Below the pieces are notes generated by a model. That model saw nothing but the letters and a program-made list of their open reading frames with translations, ran no database searches and had not been told where the DNA came from. Shown piece after piece: positions 1-9,101 of a stretch of 64,000 bases of DNA. The stretch is from BACL11 sp945865535 (GTDB taxonomy: Bacteria > Bacteroidota > Bacteroidia > Flavobacteriales > BACL11), in NCBI GenBank assembly GCA_947502765.1, contig CANNBA010000006.1, forward strand, positions 46,368 through 110,367, written 5' to 3'. A program made the position numbers and the translations under genes. Numbering within the stretch: the stretch's first letter is position 1; each line of letters opens with the position of its first letter.

Positions 1-814
1 CCCTTACGCTATAACTAACTTCCAACTTATTTTCCCAAATATCTTCTAAAAGTGCGGTTTCAGGCCCAACTAAAAGCTCAGTTTCTTTTGTTAACTTTGT
101 TTTTGCCAATGAAATAAAATCATCTAATTGCTCCTCATATCCTTTGCTGAATTTATCAATATATGGATCGACATTGGGCTGCACAATCAATACATTGATG
201 CTTTTTTTATTTTCTTCTTTAAAATTAAAATAGCTATAAAAAGAAATCCCCATTGGAAGCAATAGCACCAATATTGGAAATAAGATTGCTTTCTTTTTAT
301 CCTGTTTTTGATACGCTCTAAATAACAATAGATTTATCAAAATAATCCAAAGAGATCCTCCTAAAAATCCAGTAAACTCATACCACTGAACTACTGAAGG
401 TGAATTTGCAAATGCATTTCCTAAAGTAAGCCATGGCCAAGACAAATCCCAATTTAAGTGCAAATATTCCATGGATATCCATAGCACAATAAAAGAGAAA
501 TACCCCAATCTATTTGAAGTTGCCTTTTTTATTTTATGAAAGACCCAAAAAGCTGTTGCCATTAAAGTAGCATTCACAAAAAATGCTGCAATTGCTCCAA
601 AAAGGGTTGCATGATATACCCAGTAAGTAGTAATAGCATTAAATATAAAAAATGCTAAAAAAGAATACCAAAAAACTTGTTTGCCCTTCTCAGAGTTTTT
701 CTCTACAATAAACAAAGGAATAAAAGCAATAAAAACCAATGGAAATACTCCAATTGATGGCCAAGAAAATGCCAACAATAATCCACTTAATAAGGCTAAA
801 AATAATTTATTCAT
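1..814 (-). CDS. lnt: apolipoprotein N-acyltransferase, N-terminal part (runs off the window)
   Basis: Reading the complement from the ATG at 814 gives an uninterrupted frame of about 271 codons to the window edge, so the C-terminal part is missing. The start MNKLFLALLSGLLLAFSWP is followed by several hydrophobic segments and then a soluble part with VLIVQPNVDPY and LVGPETAL. That is the layout of Lnt: membrane helices followed by a nitrilase-fold domain in which the Glu of the PET motif is the catalytic glutamate. In this family the enzyme transfers an acyl chain from phospholipid to the N-terminus of lipoproteins at the inner membrane. It is divergent from pssA with 33 bp between the start codons. 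The assignment is firm; only the end is unseen. Confidence 0.9.
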   Translation of the reverse strand, partial: MNKLFLALLSGLLLAFSWPSIGVFPLVFIAFIPLFIVEKNSEKGKQVFWYSFLAFFIFNAITTYWVYHATLFGAIAAFFVNATLMATAFWVFHKIKKATSNRLGYFSFIVLWISMEYLHLNWDLSWPWLTLGNAFANSPSVVQWYEFTGFLGGSLWIILINLLLFRAYQKQDKKKAILFPILVLLLPMGISFYSYFNFKEENKKSINVLIVQPNVDPYIDKFSKGYEEQLDDFISLAKTKLTKETELLVGPETALLEDIWENKLEVSYSVR

Positions 815-834
815 ACTCTTTACAAATATTATCA

Positions 835-842
835 TATTTTTG
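835..842 (+). promoter_or_regulatory. TAnnTTTG promoter box before pssA
   Basis: TATTTTTG matches the Bacteroidota -7 consensus TAnnTTTG. The final G is only 6 bases before the pssA ATG at 848, so the transcript would have almost no leader. Promoter activity is inferred from the motif and its position. Confidence 0.5.
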
Positions 843-847
843 CTCAA

Positions 848-1570
848 ATGAATGCAATAAAAAGAAATATCCCAAATTTTATTACTCTAGCAAACTTAAC
901 TTGTGGTCTGTTTGCCATCATTTTTGCTTTTAAGGGAAACCTAACAACAGCCTCACTTTGTATATTTTTAGGTGCTTTTTTAGATTTTTTTGACGGACTT
1001 GCAGCGCGACTTTTAAAAATAAGTGGAGAGTTTGGCAAACAACTTGATTCCATGGCTGATATGGTTACTTTTGGAGTAGCTCCAGGTTTTATTCTTTTTC
1101 ATTTTATGTTCTACCTAAATAATGATTTGATTTTTCGTCATTCCATGCAAAATAATAGTTTCTTTTTTCCTGCATCATTAGCGCTTTTAATTCCAATTTT
1201 TTCAGCTTACCGTTTGGCTAATTTCAATATTGACTCTAGGCAAACGGATTCATTTATTGGCTTGCCAACGCCTGCATTAGCTATTTTTATTGCGGCAATT
1301 CCTCATATTGATTTTAATAGATTTCCTATGTTTACCGATATGCAATTACTTACAGTGCTTGCAGTAATAATGCCAATACTATTGGTAGTAGAAATGCCTT
1401 TATTTTCATTAAAATTCAGCAAGAATGAAAGTATTTTGTCTAGAGTAAATATCTTTAGGATTTCACTTATTTTAGCTGCCCTTGTATTATTCTTGCTATT
1501 TGAGTTTGCTGCCATTCCATTTATTGTAATTTTATACCTGATTTTATCACTCTTAAATAATATATTGTAA
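848..1570 (+). CDS. pssA: CDP-diacylglycerol--serine O-phosphatidyltransferase
   Basis: A 240-residue membrane protein with the complete CDP-alcohol phosphatidyltransferase signature: D46, D49-G50, A53-R54, G63, D67 and D71 fit D-x2-DG-x2-AR-x8-G-x3-D-x3-D. The rest consists of hydrophobic helices. The length and the opening IPNFITLANLTCGLFAII fit the bacterial type II PssA group, which makes phosphatidylserine, the precursor of phosphatidylethanolamine, from CDP-diacylglycerol and serine. The ATG at 848 is used; a TAnnTTTG box lies just upstream. purS follows after 2 bases and is probably co-transcribed. A phosphatidylglycerophosphate synthase is a less likely alternative. Confidence 0.9.
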   Translation: MNAIKRNIPNFITLANLTCGLFAIIFAFKGNLTTASLCIFLGAFLDFFDGLAARLLKISGEFGKQLDSMADMVTFGVAPGFILFHFMFYLNNDLIFRHSMQNNSFFFPASLALLIPIFSAYRLANFNIDSRQTDSFIGLPTPALAIFIAAIPHIDFNRFPMFTDMQLLTVLAVIMPILLVVEMPLFSLKFSKNESILSRVNIFRISLILAALVLFLLFEFAAIPFIVILYLILSLLNNIL

Positions 1571-1572
1571 TT

Positions 1573-1824
1573 ATGAAGTTCACTGCAGAAATAGATGTAA
1601 TGCCACTTAAATCGCTATTAGATCCACAAGGAAAAGCCGTAAGCGCAAGTATGGGAAATGTTGGTTTATCTGAAATTGAAAATGTAAGAATCGGTAAACA
1701 TATTACATTAGAAATTGAGGCAGAAAACAAAGAAATAGCTTCAAAAAAAGTTGATGAGGCTTGTAAAAAAATGCTTTGCAATCAAATTATGGAATCTTAC
1801 GAATTTACTATAAAAGCAGTATAA
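1573..1824 (+). CDS. purS: phosphoribosylformylglycinamidine synthase subunit PurS
   Basis: An 83-residue protein with the compact PurS fold pattern (opening MKFTAEIDVMPLKSLLDPQG, then GLSEIENVRIGKHITLEIE). PurS is the small subunit of the three-part FGAM synthase PurL/PurQ/PurS, which makes formylglycinamidine ribonucleotide in purine synthesis and helps channel ammonia from PurQ to PurL. Neither purL nor purQ is in this window; the gene sits 2 bases after pssA. Its presence suggests the organism uses the split small-PurL enzyme rather than one large PurL, but that is inference. It ends tail-to-tail with lptB with no spacer. Confidence 0.88.
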   Translation: MKFTAEIDVMPLKSLLDPQGKAVSASMGNVGLSEIENVRIGKHITLEIEAENKEIASKKVDEACKKMLCNQIMESYEFTIKAV

Positions 1825-2550
1825 TTACCTTCTAAGTTCAAAATTCTTACCTAGATATACTTTTCGAACCTGCTCATCTGATGCAAGTTCCTCTGCAGTA
1901 CCTTGTTTTAATATTTTTCCTTCAAATAAAAGGTAGGCTCTATCGGTAATATTTAAAGTCTCGTGCACATTATGATCGGTAATCAATATCCCGATATTCT
2001 TGTTCTTTAATGCAGCAACTATCTCTTGAATATCTTCAACAGCAATAGGATCAACACCAGCAAATGGTTCGTCTAATAATATGAACTTTGGATTAGTAGC
2101 CAAAGCCCTAGCAATTTCAGTTCTTCTTCTTTCTCCACCTGAAAGTAAACCTCCTTTGTTTTTACGAACTCCTTGCAAGCCAAACTCATTCAATAAAGAT
2201 TCGCATTTTTTATGCCGATCTTCTTTTGACAAATTAGTCATTTCTAATACCGACAAAAGATTGTCCTCAACACTCATTGTTCTAAAAACTGATGCTTCTT
2301 GAGCTAAATATCCAACCCCCATTTGAGCCCGCTTATACATAGGTAATTTAGTTATGTTTACATCATCTAAATATACATTTCCTCCATGAGGTTTTACCAA
2401 ACCAACCATCATGTAAAAAGAGGTAGTTTTTCCTGCTCCATTGGGGCCTAAAAGTCCAACAATTTCTCCTTGTTTTACCTCAACAGAAACACCATTAACA
2501 ACCGCTCTTTTTCCATAGTATTTTACAATATTATCGGCTCTTAAAATCAT
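1825..2550 (-). CDS. lptB: LPS export ABC transporter ATP-binding protein LptB
   Basis: A 241-residue ABC ATPase: Walker A GPNGAGKTT at about 35-43, signature LSGGERRR at about 138-145, Walker B plus DEPFAGVDP shortly after, and an H-loop in ILITDHNVHET. The length, the short C-terminus and GLLGPNGAGKTTSFYMMVGL are typical of LptB, which energises extraction of LPS from the inner membrane by LptF/LptG. It overlaps the end of tatC by 4 bases and follows kdsD and tatC on the same strand. kdsD works in KDO synthesis, so the cluster is LPS-related. lptC lies far away at 59.5 kb. A branched-chain amino-acid ATPase is the only close alternative and the context argues against it. Confidence 0.93.
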   Translation of the reverse strand: MILRADNIVKYYGKRAVVNGVSVEVKQGEIVGLLGPNGAGKTTSFYMMVGLVKPHGGNVYLDDVNITKLPMYKRAQMGVGYLAQEASVFRTMSVEDNLLSVLEMTNLSKEDRHKKCESLLNEFGLQGVRKNKGGLLSGGERRRTEIARALATNPKFILLDEPFAGVDPIAVEDIQEIVAALKNKNIGILITDHNVHETLNITDRAYLLFEGKILKQGTAEELASDEQVRKVYLGKNFELRR

Positions 2551-3359
2551 GCTGTATTCTTTTTTTGATTTTTAATAACTCTTGCTGATATTTTTATGCT
2601 TATTTCATAAAGCACAATTAAGGGCAATGATACTAAAATTTGTGAAGTAACATCTGGAGGGGTGATAATAGCTGCCAAAATAAGTATTACCACTATTGCG
2701 TGTTTACGATAAACGCGCATAAACTCAGGTGTCAGCAAGCCAATCTTAGTTAAGAAATACACCAATATAGGTAACTCAAAAATTATTCCATTTGCAAAAC
2801 TAACAGTTGTAACTGTGGATATAAATGAACTTAACGTTATCTGATTAGCAACAGTACTGCTTACTTGATAGGATCCTAAGAAGTTTACCGATAATGGAGC
2901 AATTACATAATAGCCAAACAAAACACCAAGCAGAAATAAAACAGAACTGAAAAAAACAATTCCTCTTGCCATTGTGCTTTCATTAACATGTAAAGCCGGG
3001 CGAATAAAACGCCAAAACTCCCAAAAAACATATGGAAAAGCTACTATAAAACCTGCAAAAATAGAAGTAGTAACATGAGTAGAAAACTGCCCACTCATAG
3101 TAATATTCATTAAAGTAAAAGGAGATTCTTTAAGGCAAAGAGCATCTTCTAATCCTAAATATTGAGATATTGCACAAAGAGCTTTATAAGTTGGGAAGTT
3201 AGGGTCTTTAGGACCTAAAAGAATTACATCAAAAACGATATCTTTAAATATAAAGGCAATGATTGCAAAAAATAATACAGCTATAACTGATCGTATTAAG
3301 TGCCATCTGAATATTTCCAAATGATCTAAAAAAGACATTTCTTTGTCCTGATTACTCAT
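2547..3359 (-). CDS. tatC: twin-arginine translocase subunit TatC
   Basis: A 270-residue protein with six hydrophobic segments. The N-terminal MSFLDHLEIFRWHLIRS corresponds to the conserved cytoplasmic TatC start (SHLxELRxRL), and FPYVFWEFWRFIRPAL carries the conserved first-loop region. TatC is the receptor for twin-arginine signal peptides in the inner membrane and exports folded, often cofactor-bound proteins. tatA/tatB are not in the window. It overlaps kdsD by one base upstream and lptB by 4 bases downstream, so the three are probably one operon. Confidence 0.93.
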   Translation of the reverse strand: MSNQDKEMSFLDHLEIFRWHLIRSVIAVLFFAIIAFIFKDIVFDVILLGPKDPNFPTYKALCAISQYLGLEDALCLKESPFTLMNITMSGQFSTHVTTSIFAGFIVAFPYVFWEFWRFIRPALHVNESTMARGIVFFSSVLFLLGVLFGYYVIAPLSVNFLGSYQVSSTVANQITLSSFISTVTTVSFANGIIFELPILVYFLTKIGLLTPEFMRVYRKHAIVVILILAAIITPPDVTSQILVSLPLIVLYEISIKISARVIKNQKKNTA

Positions 3360-4324
3360 TATAGAATCCCCTCTTTTAATAGTTCATGGATATGTACAAT
3401 TCCAACATAAACATCCTTGTCCATCACAATTATTTGGCTAATATTATTGTTTTCCATAATTTGTAATGCATCATAAGCCAAACCATTAACAGCAATTGTT
3501 TTTGGATTTGAACTCATAATATCTTTTGCTGATAAATTGGAGAAAGCAATTCCTTTTTCTAACATTCTTCTCAAATCTCCATCAGTAATAATACCTTCTA
3601 ATTTTTCATTTTTAAGGACAGCTGTAGCTCCTAATCTTTTTTGAGAAATCTCAATAATTACTTCATTAATAGTTGCATTTACATCAACTTTAGGATTACT
3701 GTTATCTGATAAAATATCCGCTAATTTTAAATACAGTCTTTTTCCAAGAGTACCTCCTGGATGAAAACGAGCAAAATCTTTATCCGAAAAATCTTTACAC
3801 GCTAATAAACTAACAGCAATAGCATCTCCCATTACAAGTTGAGCCGTAGTGGAGGATGTTGGGGCTAAATTATTTGGACATGCTTCTTTATCCACACTTA
3901 CGTCTAATGTAAAATCAGATTCTTTTGCTAAAAAAGATTTTGGATTTCCTGTTAATGCAATAATCTTATTGCCCATACTTTTAATAAACGGGACAAGTAC
4001 TTTAACCTCAGGGGTATTTCCACTTTTCGAAATACAAATTACCACATCTCCATCTTGAATATTGCCTAAATCGCCATGTATTGCATCAGCAGCATGTAGG
4101 AAAACAGCTGGTTGTCCTGTAGAATTAAATGTAGCAACCATCTTACTTGCAATATTAGCACTCTTGCCAATCCCAGCAACTATCAGTCGTCCTTTTGTGT
4201 TAATAATCAAATTGATAACACTTACAAAATCATCATTAATACTGCTCTCAAGTTTTGCTATTGCAGCTAATTCTAAAGCAATTGTTTCTTTTGCAATTTT
4301 TTTTATCTCGGATGAGGATTTCAT
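3359..4324 (-). CDS. kdsD: KpsF/GutQ family arabinose-5-phosphate isomerase
   Basis: The start MKSSSEIKKIAKETI at 4324 gives 321 residues, the usual family length. A longer frame to 4408 exists but would overlap the divergent recQ start and add a non-homologous hydrophobic stretch. Order of domains: an N-terminal SIS sugar isomerase domain (ICISKSGNTPEV is the phosphate-binding loop) and two C-terminal CBS motifs (GIITDGDLRRML and GIVHIHELLKEGI). The enzyme converts ribulose-5-phosphate to arabinose-5-phosphate, the first step towards KDO for LPS. It heads the kdsD-tatC-lptB run and is divergent from recQ. Confidence 0.92.
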   Translation of the reverse strand: MKSSSEIKKIAKETIALELAAIAKLESSINDDFVSVINLIINTKGRLIVAGIGKSANIASKMVATFNSTGQPAVFLHAADAIHGDLGNIQDGDVVICISKSGNTPEVKVLVPFIKSMGNKIIALTGNPKSFLAKESDFTLDVSVDKEACPNNLAPTSSTTAQLVMGDAIAVSLLACKDFSDKDFARFHPGGTLGKRLYLKLADILSDNSNPKVDVNATINEVIIEISQKRLGATAVLKNEKLEGIITDGDLRRMLEKGIAFSNLSAKDIMSSNPKTIAVNGLAYDALQIMENNNISQIIVMDKDVYVGIVHIHELLKEGIL

Positions 4325-4386
4325 AAAATAAAATAGTATTTTCGTGTAAAAAACCAAAAACAAAAGTATCACATTTTTATAATTTA

Positions 4387-6570
4387 ATGAGCATTTCAAC
4401 ACAAACACTACACAAACAACTTAAGGATATCTTTGGCTACAATAGTTTTAGAGCAGACCAAGAAGAAATAATCATGAATCTTCTTGATGGCAATGATTCC
4501 ATGGTAATTATGCCAACTGGAGGAGGAAAATCAATGTGCTATCAATTACCTGCGCTTCTCTCAGAGGGTTGTGCTATTATAGTTTCTCCTTTAATAGCAC
4601 TTATGAAAAATCAAGTTGATGTACTCAGAGGCCATTATAACAATGAGAGTATCGCCCATGTCCTCAACTCATCATTATCAAAAACAGAAACTGCACAGGT
4701 TAAAAAAGATATTACCAGTGGAAAAACCAAACTACTCTATGTCGCTCCTGAATCATTAGTAAAAACTGAGAATACTGATTTCTTTAAAGCTGCTAAAGTT
4801 TCATTCTATGCAATTGATGAGGCTCACTGCATCTCTGAGTGGGGACATGATTTTAGACCAGAATACCGAAAACTTAGGCAAATTATAAATGCTATTGGCA
4901 AAGCTCCTATTATTGCCCTTACAGCTACTGCAACACCTAAAGTTAGACAAGACATTATAAAAAACCTTCAAATTGATAAAGGAAAATTATTTCTTGATTC
5001 ATTTAATAGAAGCAATCTTTTTTATGAAATTCAACCCAAAAAAGATGTTGCCAAGCAAATCATACAGTATATAAACAATCGAAAAGGAGAATCAGGAGTT
5101 ATTTACTGCTTAAGCAGAAAAAAAGTAGAAGAAATAGCCGAGATTTTACAAATTAATGGAATAAATGCCTTACCTTATCATGCTGGGCTAGATTCAAAAA
5201 AGAGAGTTGAGCATCAAGATGCATTTTTAATGGATGATTGTGCTGTAATGGTAGCTACAATTGCTTTTGGTATGGGAATTGATAAACCAGATATTAGATT
5301 TGTAATACACCATGATATACCTAAAAGTTTAGAAGGGTATTATCAAGAAACTGGAAGGGCTGGAAGAGATGGAGGAAAAGGGGACTTGATTACTTTTTAT
5401 GATTATAAAGACATTGAAAAGTTAGAAAACTTCTTGCAAGGAAAGCCTGTTGCAGAGCAAGAAGTTGGTCGTTTGCTTATTATGGAAACCATCGCCTTCT
5501 CCGAAACCTCTATGTGTAGAAGAAAGTACCTTCTTTATTATTTTGGAGAAGAATTTGATGCTCAAAATTGCAATGAAATGTGTGATAATTGCAAAAATCC
5601 TAAACCAAAAATTGAAGGAAAACAATACGTAAAACTATTATTAGACGCTATTGAAGGTTCACATGAAAGATTCAAGCCAAAAGAATTAGCAAAAATAATG
5701 ATGGGAGAAAGCAATTCTCTTATCAAACAAAACATACACCAATTAGAAGATGTTTTTGGTAGTGGGGATGAAAAATCACTAAGCTTTTGGCATGCAGTAA
5801 TTCGTCAGGCCTATGTAAAAAAATTAATCATAAAAGAGATTGAAAGTTACGGTATCGTTAAATTAACTGATGCAGGGCGAGAATTCATGAAAACCCCTTA
5901 TAGTTTTGAAATCATGCTAGATCATGAATATGACGAAACTTCAGAAACAGAATCTGGAGGAGAAAAAGCAGCAGCAGCAGATGAGGTGCTATTTAATATT
6001 CTAAAAGATATAAGAAAGAAATTGGCGAAAGAAATTGGACTTCCTCCAGCAATTATTTTTACTGAACCCTCACTCATTGATATGGCAAATCACTATCCAA
6101 TTAATATGGAAGAAATGTCAAAAATTCAAGGAGTTGGGATTGGAAAAGCCAAAAAATATGGTAAAAACTTTATTGAGGAAATCAGTAAATATGTTGAAGA
6201 AAATGAAATTATAAGACCTCAAGATTTTTCAGTTAGAACTATAGCCAACAAATCCTCAAGTAAAATCTATATCATTCAGTCATTGGACAAAAAACTGGCT
6301 ATTGATGATATTGCAAATGGCAAAGGATTGTCTAGTGATGAATTACTTGAAGAAATGGAAGAAATTGTAGAGGCAGGAACTCGGCTTAATCTTGATCACA
6401 TTATATTAGACATGATAGATCAAGAGGAGCGAGAAGAAATTCATAACTTTTTTAAAGAAACTGAAAAGTTTTCATTTGATGAGGCAAGAGTTGAGTTTGA
6501 AGAAAAAGTATTTTCTGATGATGAAATTAGACTTTTAAGAATTGATTTTATTTCTCAAGTAGCGAATTAG
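4387..6570 (+). CDS. recQ: ATP-dependent DNA helicase RecQ
   Basis: A 727-residue superfamily 2 helicase. Visible are Walker A PTGGGKS at 43-49, DEAH at 144-147 followed by CISEWGHDFRPEYR, TATATP (motif III), and QETGRAGRDG (motif VI). After the helicase core comes the RecQ zinc-binding set (C in CRRKYLLYYFG and the NCNEMCDNC cluster), a winged-helix region, an HRDC-like domain with IQGVGIGKAKKYG, and a charged C-terminal extension, which flavobacterial RecQ proteins commonly have. RecQ unwinds 3'-tailed DNA in recombination and fork repair. It is divergent from kdsD and is followed 5 bases later by a small flavoprotein gene. Confidence 0.96.
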   Translation: MSISTQTLHKQLKDIFGYNSFRADQEEIIMNLLDGNDSMVIMPTGGGKSMCYQLPALLSEGCAIIVSPLIALMKNQVDVLRGHYNNESIAHVLNSSLSKTETAQVKKDITSGKTKLLYVAPESLVKTENTDFFKAAKVSFYAIDEAHCISEWGHDFRPEYRKLRQIINAIGKAPIIALTATATPKVRQDIIKNLQIDKGKLFLDSFNRSNLFYEIQPKKDVAKQIIQYINNRKGESGVIYCLSRKKVEEIAEILQINGINALPYHAGLDSKKRVEHQDAFLMDDCAVMVATIAFGMGIDKPDIRFVIHHDIPKSLEGYYQETGRAGRDGGKGDLITFYDYKDIEKLENFLQGKPVAEQEVGRLLIMETIAFSETSMCRRKYLLYYFGEEFDAQNCNEMCDNCKNPKPKIEGKQYVKLLLDAIEGSHERFKPKELAKIMMGESNSLIKQNIHQLEDVFGSGDEKSLSFWHAVIRQAYVKKLIIKEIESYGIVKLTDAGREFMKTPYSFEIMLDHEYDETSETESGGEKAAAADEVLFNILKDIRKKLAKEIGLPPAIIFTEPSLIDMANHYPINMEEMSKIQGVGIGKAKKYGKNFIEEISKYVEENEIIRPQDFSVRTIANKSSSKIYIIQSLDKKLAIDDIANGKGLSSDELLEEMEEIVEAGTRLNLDHIILDMIDQEEREEIHNFFKETEKFSFDEARVEFEEKVFSDDEIRLLRIDFISQVAN

Positions 6571-6575
6571 AAGCA

Positions 6576-7091
6576 ATGAAAACTTTAATTTTATCAAGTT
6601 CCTTATCTAAAAATTCACGCTCCTTTATTCTATGTAATGAAGTTTCAAAAAGCCTCTCAAAAAAAGGTGTTGACTGTACTATTGTAGATGCAAGATATAT
6701 TCCAATGCGTCCTAAACACTATGAACTCACTTCTGAAATGGAGGCTTTTGCTGATCAGATAAAAGAAACTGACAACATAATTATTGGCATGGGAGTCCAT
6801 TGTTATAGCGTAAATGATTCTTTAAAAATATTATTAGATACGTGTTTTTCAAATGCTACAGCAAAATTCTATGGAATATTATGTGCCGCAGGAGGAGAGA
6901 GAAGTTATTTATCTACTATGCATCTAACTCAAATATGCATGAACGAATGGCGGATGATCCAATTGCCAAGAATAGTCTATGCAACCGGCAAAGATTTTAA
7001 AGAAGATTGCATCTTATCAACTGAATTATTGGAAAGAATAGCCCTTTTTTCAGAAGAATTCCACTCAATAGGTAATAAATTATTGGCCTAA
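6576..7091 (+). CDS. NADPH-dependent FMN reductase / flavodoxin-fold protein
   Basis: A 171-residue protein opening MKTLILSSSLSKNSRSFILC, the phosphate-binding loop of the NAD(P)H-dependent FMN reductase family (usually GSxRxxSxs), followed by alternating beta strands and helices. The later NIIIGMGVHCYSVNDSLK corresponds to the second flavin-contacting loop. Family members reduce FMN or quinones or act as chromate/azo reductases; the substrate cannot be told here. It lies 5 bases after recQ and its last 4 bases overlap the end of the convergent amidohydrolase gene. Confidence 0.7.
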   Translation: MKTLILSSSLSKNSRSFILCNEVSKSLSKKGVDCTIVDARYIPMRPKHYELTSEMEAFADQIKETDNIIIGMGVHCYSVNDSLKILLDTCFSNATAKFYGILCAAGGERSYLSTMHLTQICMNEWRMIQLPRIVYATGKDFKEDCILSTELLERIALFSEEFHSIGNKLLA

Positions 7092-8257
7092 TTTTTAATA
7101 GCTAAATAAGCCATAAGTCCCATCCCAATTTTTAAAGCATTCTCATCAATATCAAAACGAGAAGTATGTAATCCGTATGTAATTCCTTTTGAGCTATTAG
7201 CCGTACCTAAGCGGTAAAAACAAGAAGGAACTTCATTACAATAATATGCAAAATCCTCTGCTGTCATCCTTAGAGAAAGATCAAGTACGTTCTCTTTCCC
7301 CATATATTCTTTAGCATAAGTAATGGCCTTATTTGTTAATGCTTCATCATTATGTAAAGATGGATATCCTCTAAAAACCTGAAAATTGATATCAAGAGCA
7401 CATTCTTTGGCAATCTTATTTGCAATTTCTTGCATTTGCAAATGTGCTGAACTTCTAAACTCTTCATCAATGGTTCGGAAAGTTCCTTTTAGCTCAACTT
7501 CATTTGGAATTACATTACAATATCCATTTGCCTCTACAAAACCTATTGCAAAAACAGCAGGAATATTACGATAAGACAAAAAATGATCATCTAAACAAGT
7601 AATTAATTTTGCTGCAGCAATGATAGGACTATTGTAAGTTTCTGGTAGTGCTGCATGGCCACCAAAACCAGTAATAGTTATGTGAATCTCATCAGCTGAC
7701 GCCATGTATTTGCCAGGGCAGAAACCAACTTTTCCTACTTCTAAATCAGGGAATACGTGTTGCCCAAACATTTTTTGAACTTTTGGATTCTCCAAAACTC
7801 CTTCCTTTATCATTTGCTGTGCTCCTCCAGGATATTGCTCTTCAGCTGGCTGAAAGATAAATTTTATACTCCCCTCCCATTCTTTGCTTAAAGCATCTAA
7901 TATTTTCACAGCACCTAACAAAGAGGCCGTATGAGCATCATGCCCACAAGCATGCATTACTCCTTTATTTTGAGAACAATATTCAACATTATTCTCTTCA
8001 ATAATTGGCAAAGCATCAAAATCAGCACGCAAAGCAAGTGTTTTTGAATTTGGATTATTACCTTCCAATAAAACTACTATAGCGGTATCTGCAATATTCT
8101 CAGTAAAAGGAATTTTCCAACTCTTTAAAATAGATTTTATATAAGCTGAAGTCTCATGTTCCTTAAACGAAAGCTCAGGATTTTTATGAATATGCCTTCT
8201 AATAGCAACAACATCATCAAAAATATTTTCGGCTAATTCTTTAATCTTTTGTATCAT
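7088..8257 (-). CDS. M20 family (M20D) amidohydrolase
   Basis: A 389-residue cytosolic protein. HIHKNPELSFKE at 22-33 and the metal-binding CGHDAH at 104-109 are hallmarks of the M20D group (IAA-amino acid hydrolases, N-acyl-amino acid amidohydrolases, hippurate hydrolase). AEEQYPGGAQQMIKEG holds the catalytic glutamates and the C-terminal MTAEDFAYY the final metal ligand region. Such enzymes cleave N-acyl or N-aminoacyl amides; the natural substrate is not deducible. No signal peptide is visible. A TACATTTG box lies upstream at 8328-8335 on this strand. Confidence 0.88.
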   Translation of the reverse strand: MIQKIKELAENIFDDVVAIRRHIHKNPELSFKEHETSAYIKSILKSWKIPFTENIADTAIVVLLEGNNPNSKTLALRADFDALPIIEENNVEYCSQNKGVMHACGHDAHTASLLGAVKILDALSKEWEGSIKFIFQPAEEQYPGGAQQMIKEGVLENPKVQKMFGQHVFPDLEVGKVGFCPGKYMASADEIHITITGFGGHAALPETYNSPIIAAAKLITCLDDHFLSYRNIPAVFAIGFVEANGYCNVIPNEVELKGTFRTIDEEFRSSAHLQMQEIANKIAKECALDINFQVFRGYPSLHNDEALTNKAITYAKEYMGKENVLDLSLRMTAEDFAYYCNEVPSCFYRLGTANSSKGITYGLHTSRFDIDENALKIGMGLMAYLAIKN

Positions 8258-8327
8258 TTTGAAAAGCTAAGTTGTATCGCACCTATTTGTATAAATATTA
8301 AACAAAAAAATTAAACTATTTATAGTA

Positions 8328-8335
8328 CAAATGTA
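8328..8335 (-). promoter_or_regulatory. TAnnTTTG promoter box for the amidohydrolase gene
   Basis: The complement reads TACATTTG, a full match to the Bacteroidota -7 consensus, about 70 bases before the start at 8257. It lies in the 177-base divergent spacer. Confidence 0.5.
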
Positions 8336-8394
8336 AAAAAGGAATTGTCAGTAAAGGCATGCTAAAAGAGATAATTTTATATTACTAATTAACA

Positions 8395-8402
8395 TACATT
8401 TG
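8395..8402 (+). promoter_or_regulatory. TAnnTTTG promoter box for the MBL-fold hydrolase gene
   Basis: TACATTTG, a full match to the consensus, 32 bases before the ATG at 8435. With the box at 8328-8335 it makes a divergent promoter pair. Confidence 0.55.
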
Positions 8403-8434
8403 CAACTCACAAAAAGCAGAAAGCAGAAAAAATC

Positions 8435-9073
8435 ATGAAGATTAAATCCTTTACCTTTAATCCTTTTCAAGAAAATACTTATGTCATTTATGATGAAACT
8501 AAAGAATGTATCATTATTGACCCTGGATGCTATACTAATGAGGAAAAAAAGATACTGAATCAATTTATAATTAATGAAGAACTAAAACCTGTAAAACTCA
8601 TTAATACTCATTGCCATATTGATCATATACTAGGAAATAAATTTACCAGCGAGCAGTGGGACATACAATTATACATGCATAAAGAAGATTTGCCTCTGCT
8701 GGAGAATGCAGCCAAAATTGGAAAAATGTATGATTTGGAAAATTATGAAGGATCTCCTTATCCAAAACATTTTTTAGATCAGGGGGATACACTTACTTTT
8801 GGAAAAAGTAGTTTTGAAATTCTATTTACTCCGGGTCATGCTCCTGGACATATTTGCCTTTACAGCAAAGAAAATAATTTACTTATAGCTGGGGATCTTA
8901 TTTTTCAAAGAAGTATAGGGCGTACTGATTTGCCAGGTGGAGATTACGACACTTTAATTCAAAGCATAATTGGCAAACTATTTCCATTGCCCAACGAAAC
9001 ACAAATATTTTGTGGACACGGACCTACTACCAATTTAGGATATGAAAAAGAAAACAATCCCTTTTTACAGTAA
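8435..9073 (+). CDS. MBL-fold metallo-hydrolase (glyoxalase II-like)
   Basis: A 212-residue protein with the metallo-beta-lactamase core motif THCHIDH (HxHxDH at 59-64), a downstream FTPGHAPGH histidine, GDLIFQRSIGRTDLPGGD with the bridging aspartate, and a final CGHGPTTNLGYE histidine. The set and length match the short YcbL/glyoxalase II-like hydrolases common in Bacteroidota. Members hydrolyse thioesters such as S-lactoylglutathione or related small molecules; the true substrate is unknown, and glutathione use is not assured in this phylum. It has its own promoter box and stands alone between opposing genes. Confidence 0.85.
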   Translation: MKIKSFTFNPFQENTYVIYDETKECIIIDPGCYTNEEKKILNQFIINEELKPVKLINTHCHIDHILGNKFTSEQWDIQLYMHKEDLPLLENAAKIGKMYDLENYEGSPYPKHFLDQGDTLTFGKSSFEILFTPGHAPGHICLYSKENNLLIAGDLIFQRSIGRTDLPGGDYDTLIQSIIGKLFPLPNETQIFCGHGPTTNLGYEKENNPFLQ

Positions 9074-9101
9074 GAAATAGCTAAGAAATCCCTTTCTAAA
9101 A

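Noticed and set aside
4325..4408. Longer kdsD start adding 28 residues
   Set aside because: It would overlap the divergent recQ start and adds a hydrophobic stretch not seen in the family; the ATG at 4324 gives the normal length.
8348..8563. 71-codon frame on the complement across the 5' end of the MBL-fold gene
   Set aside because: It overlaps the conserved N-terminus of the hydrolase and the divergent promoter pair, has biased composition and no recognisable domain.
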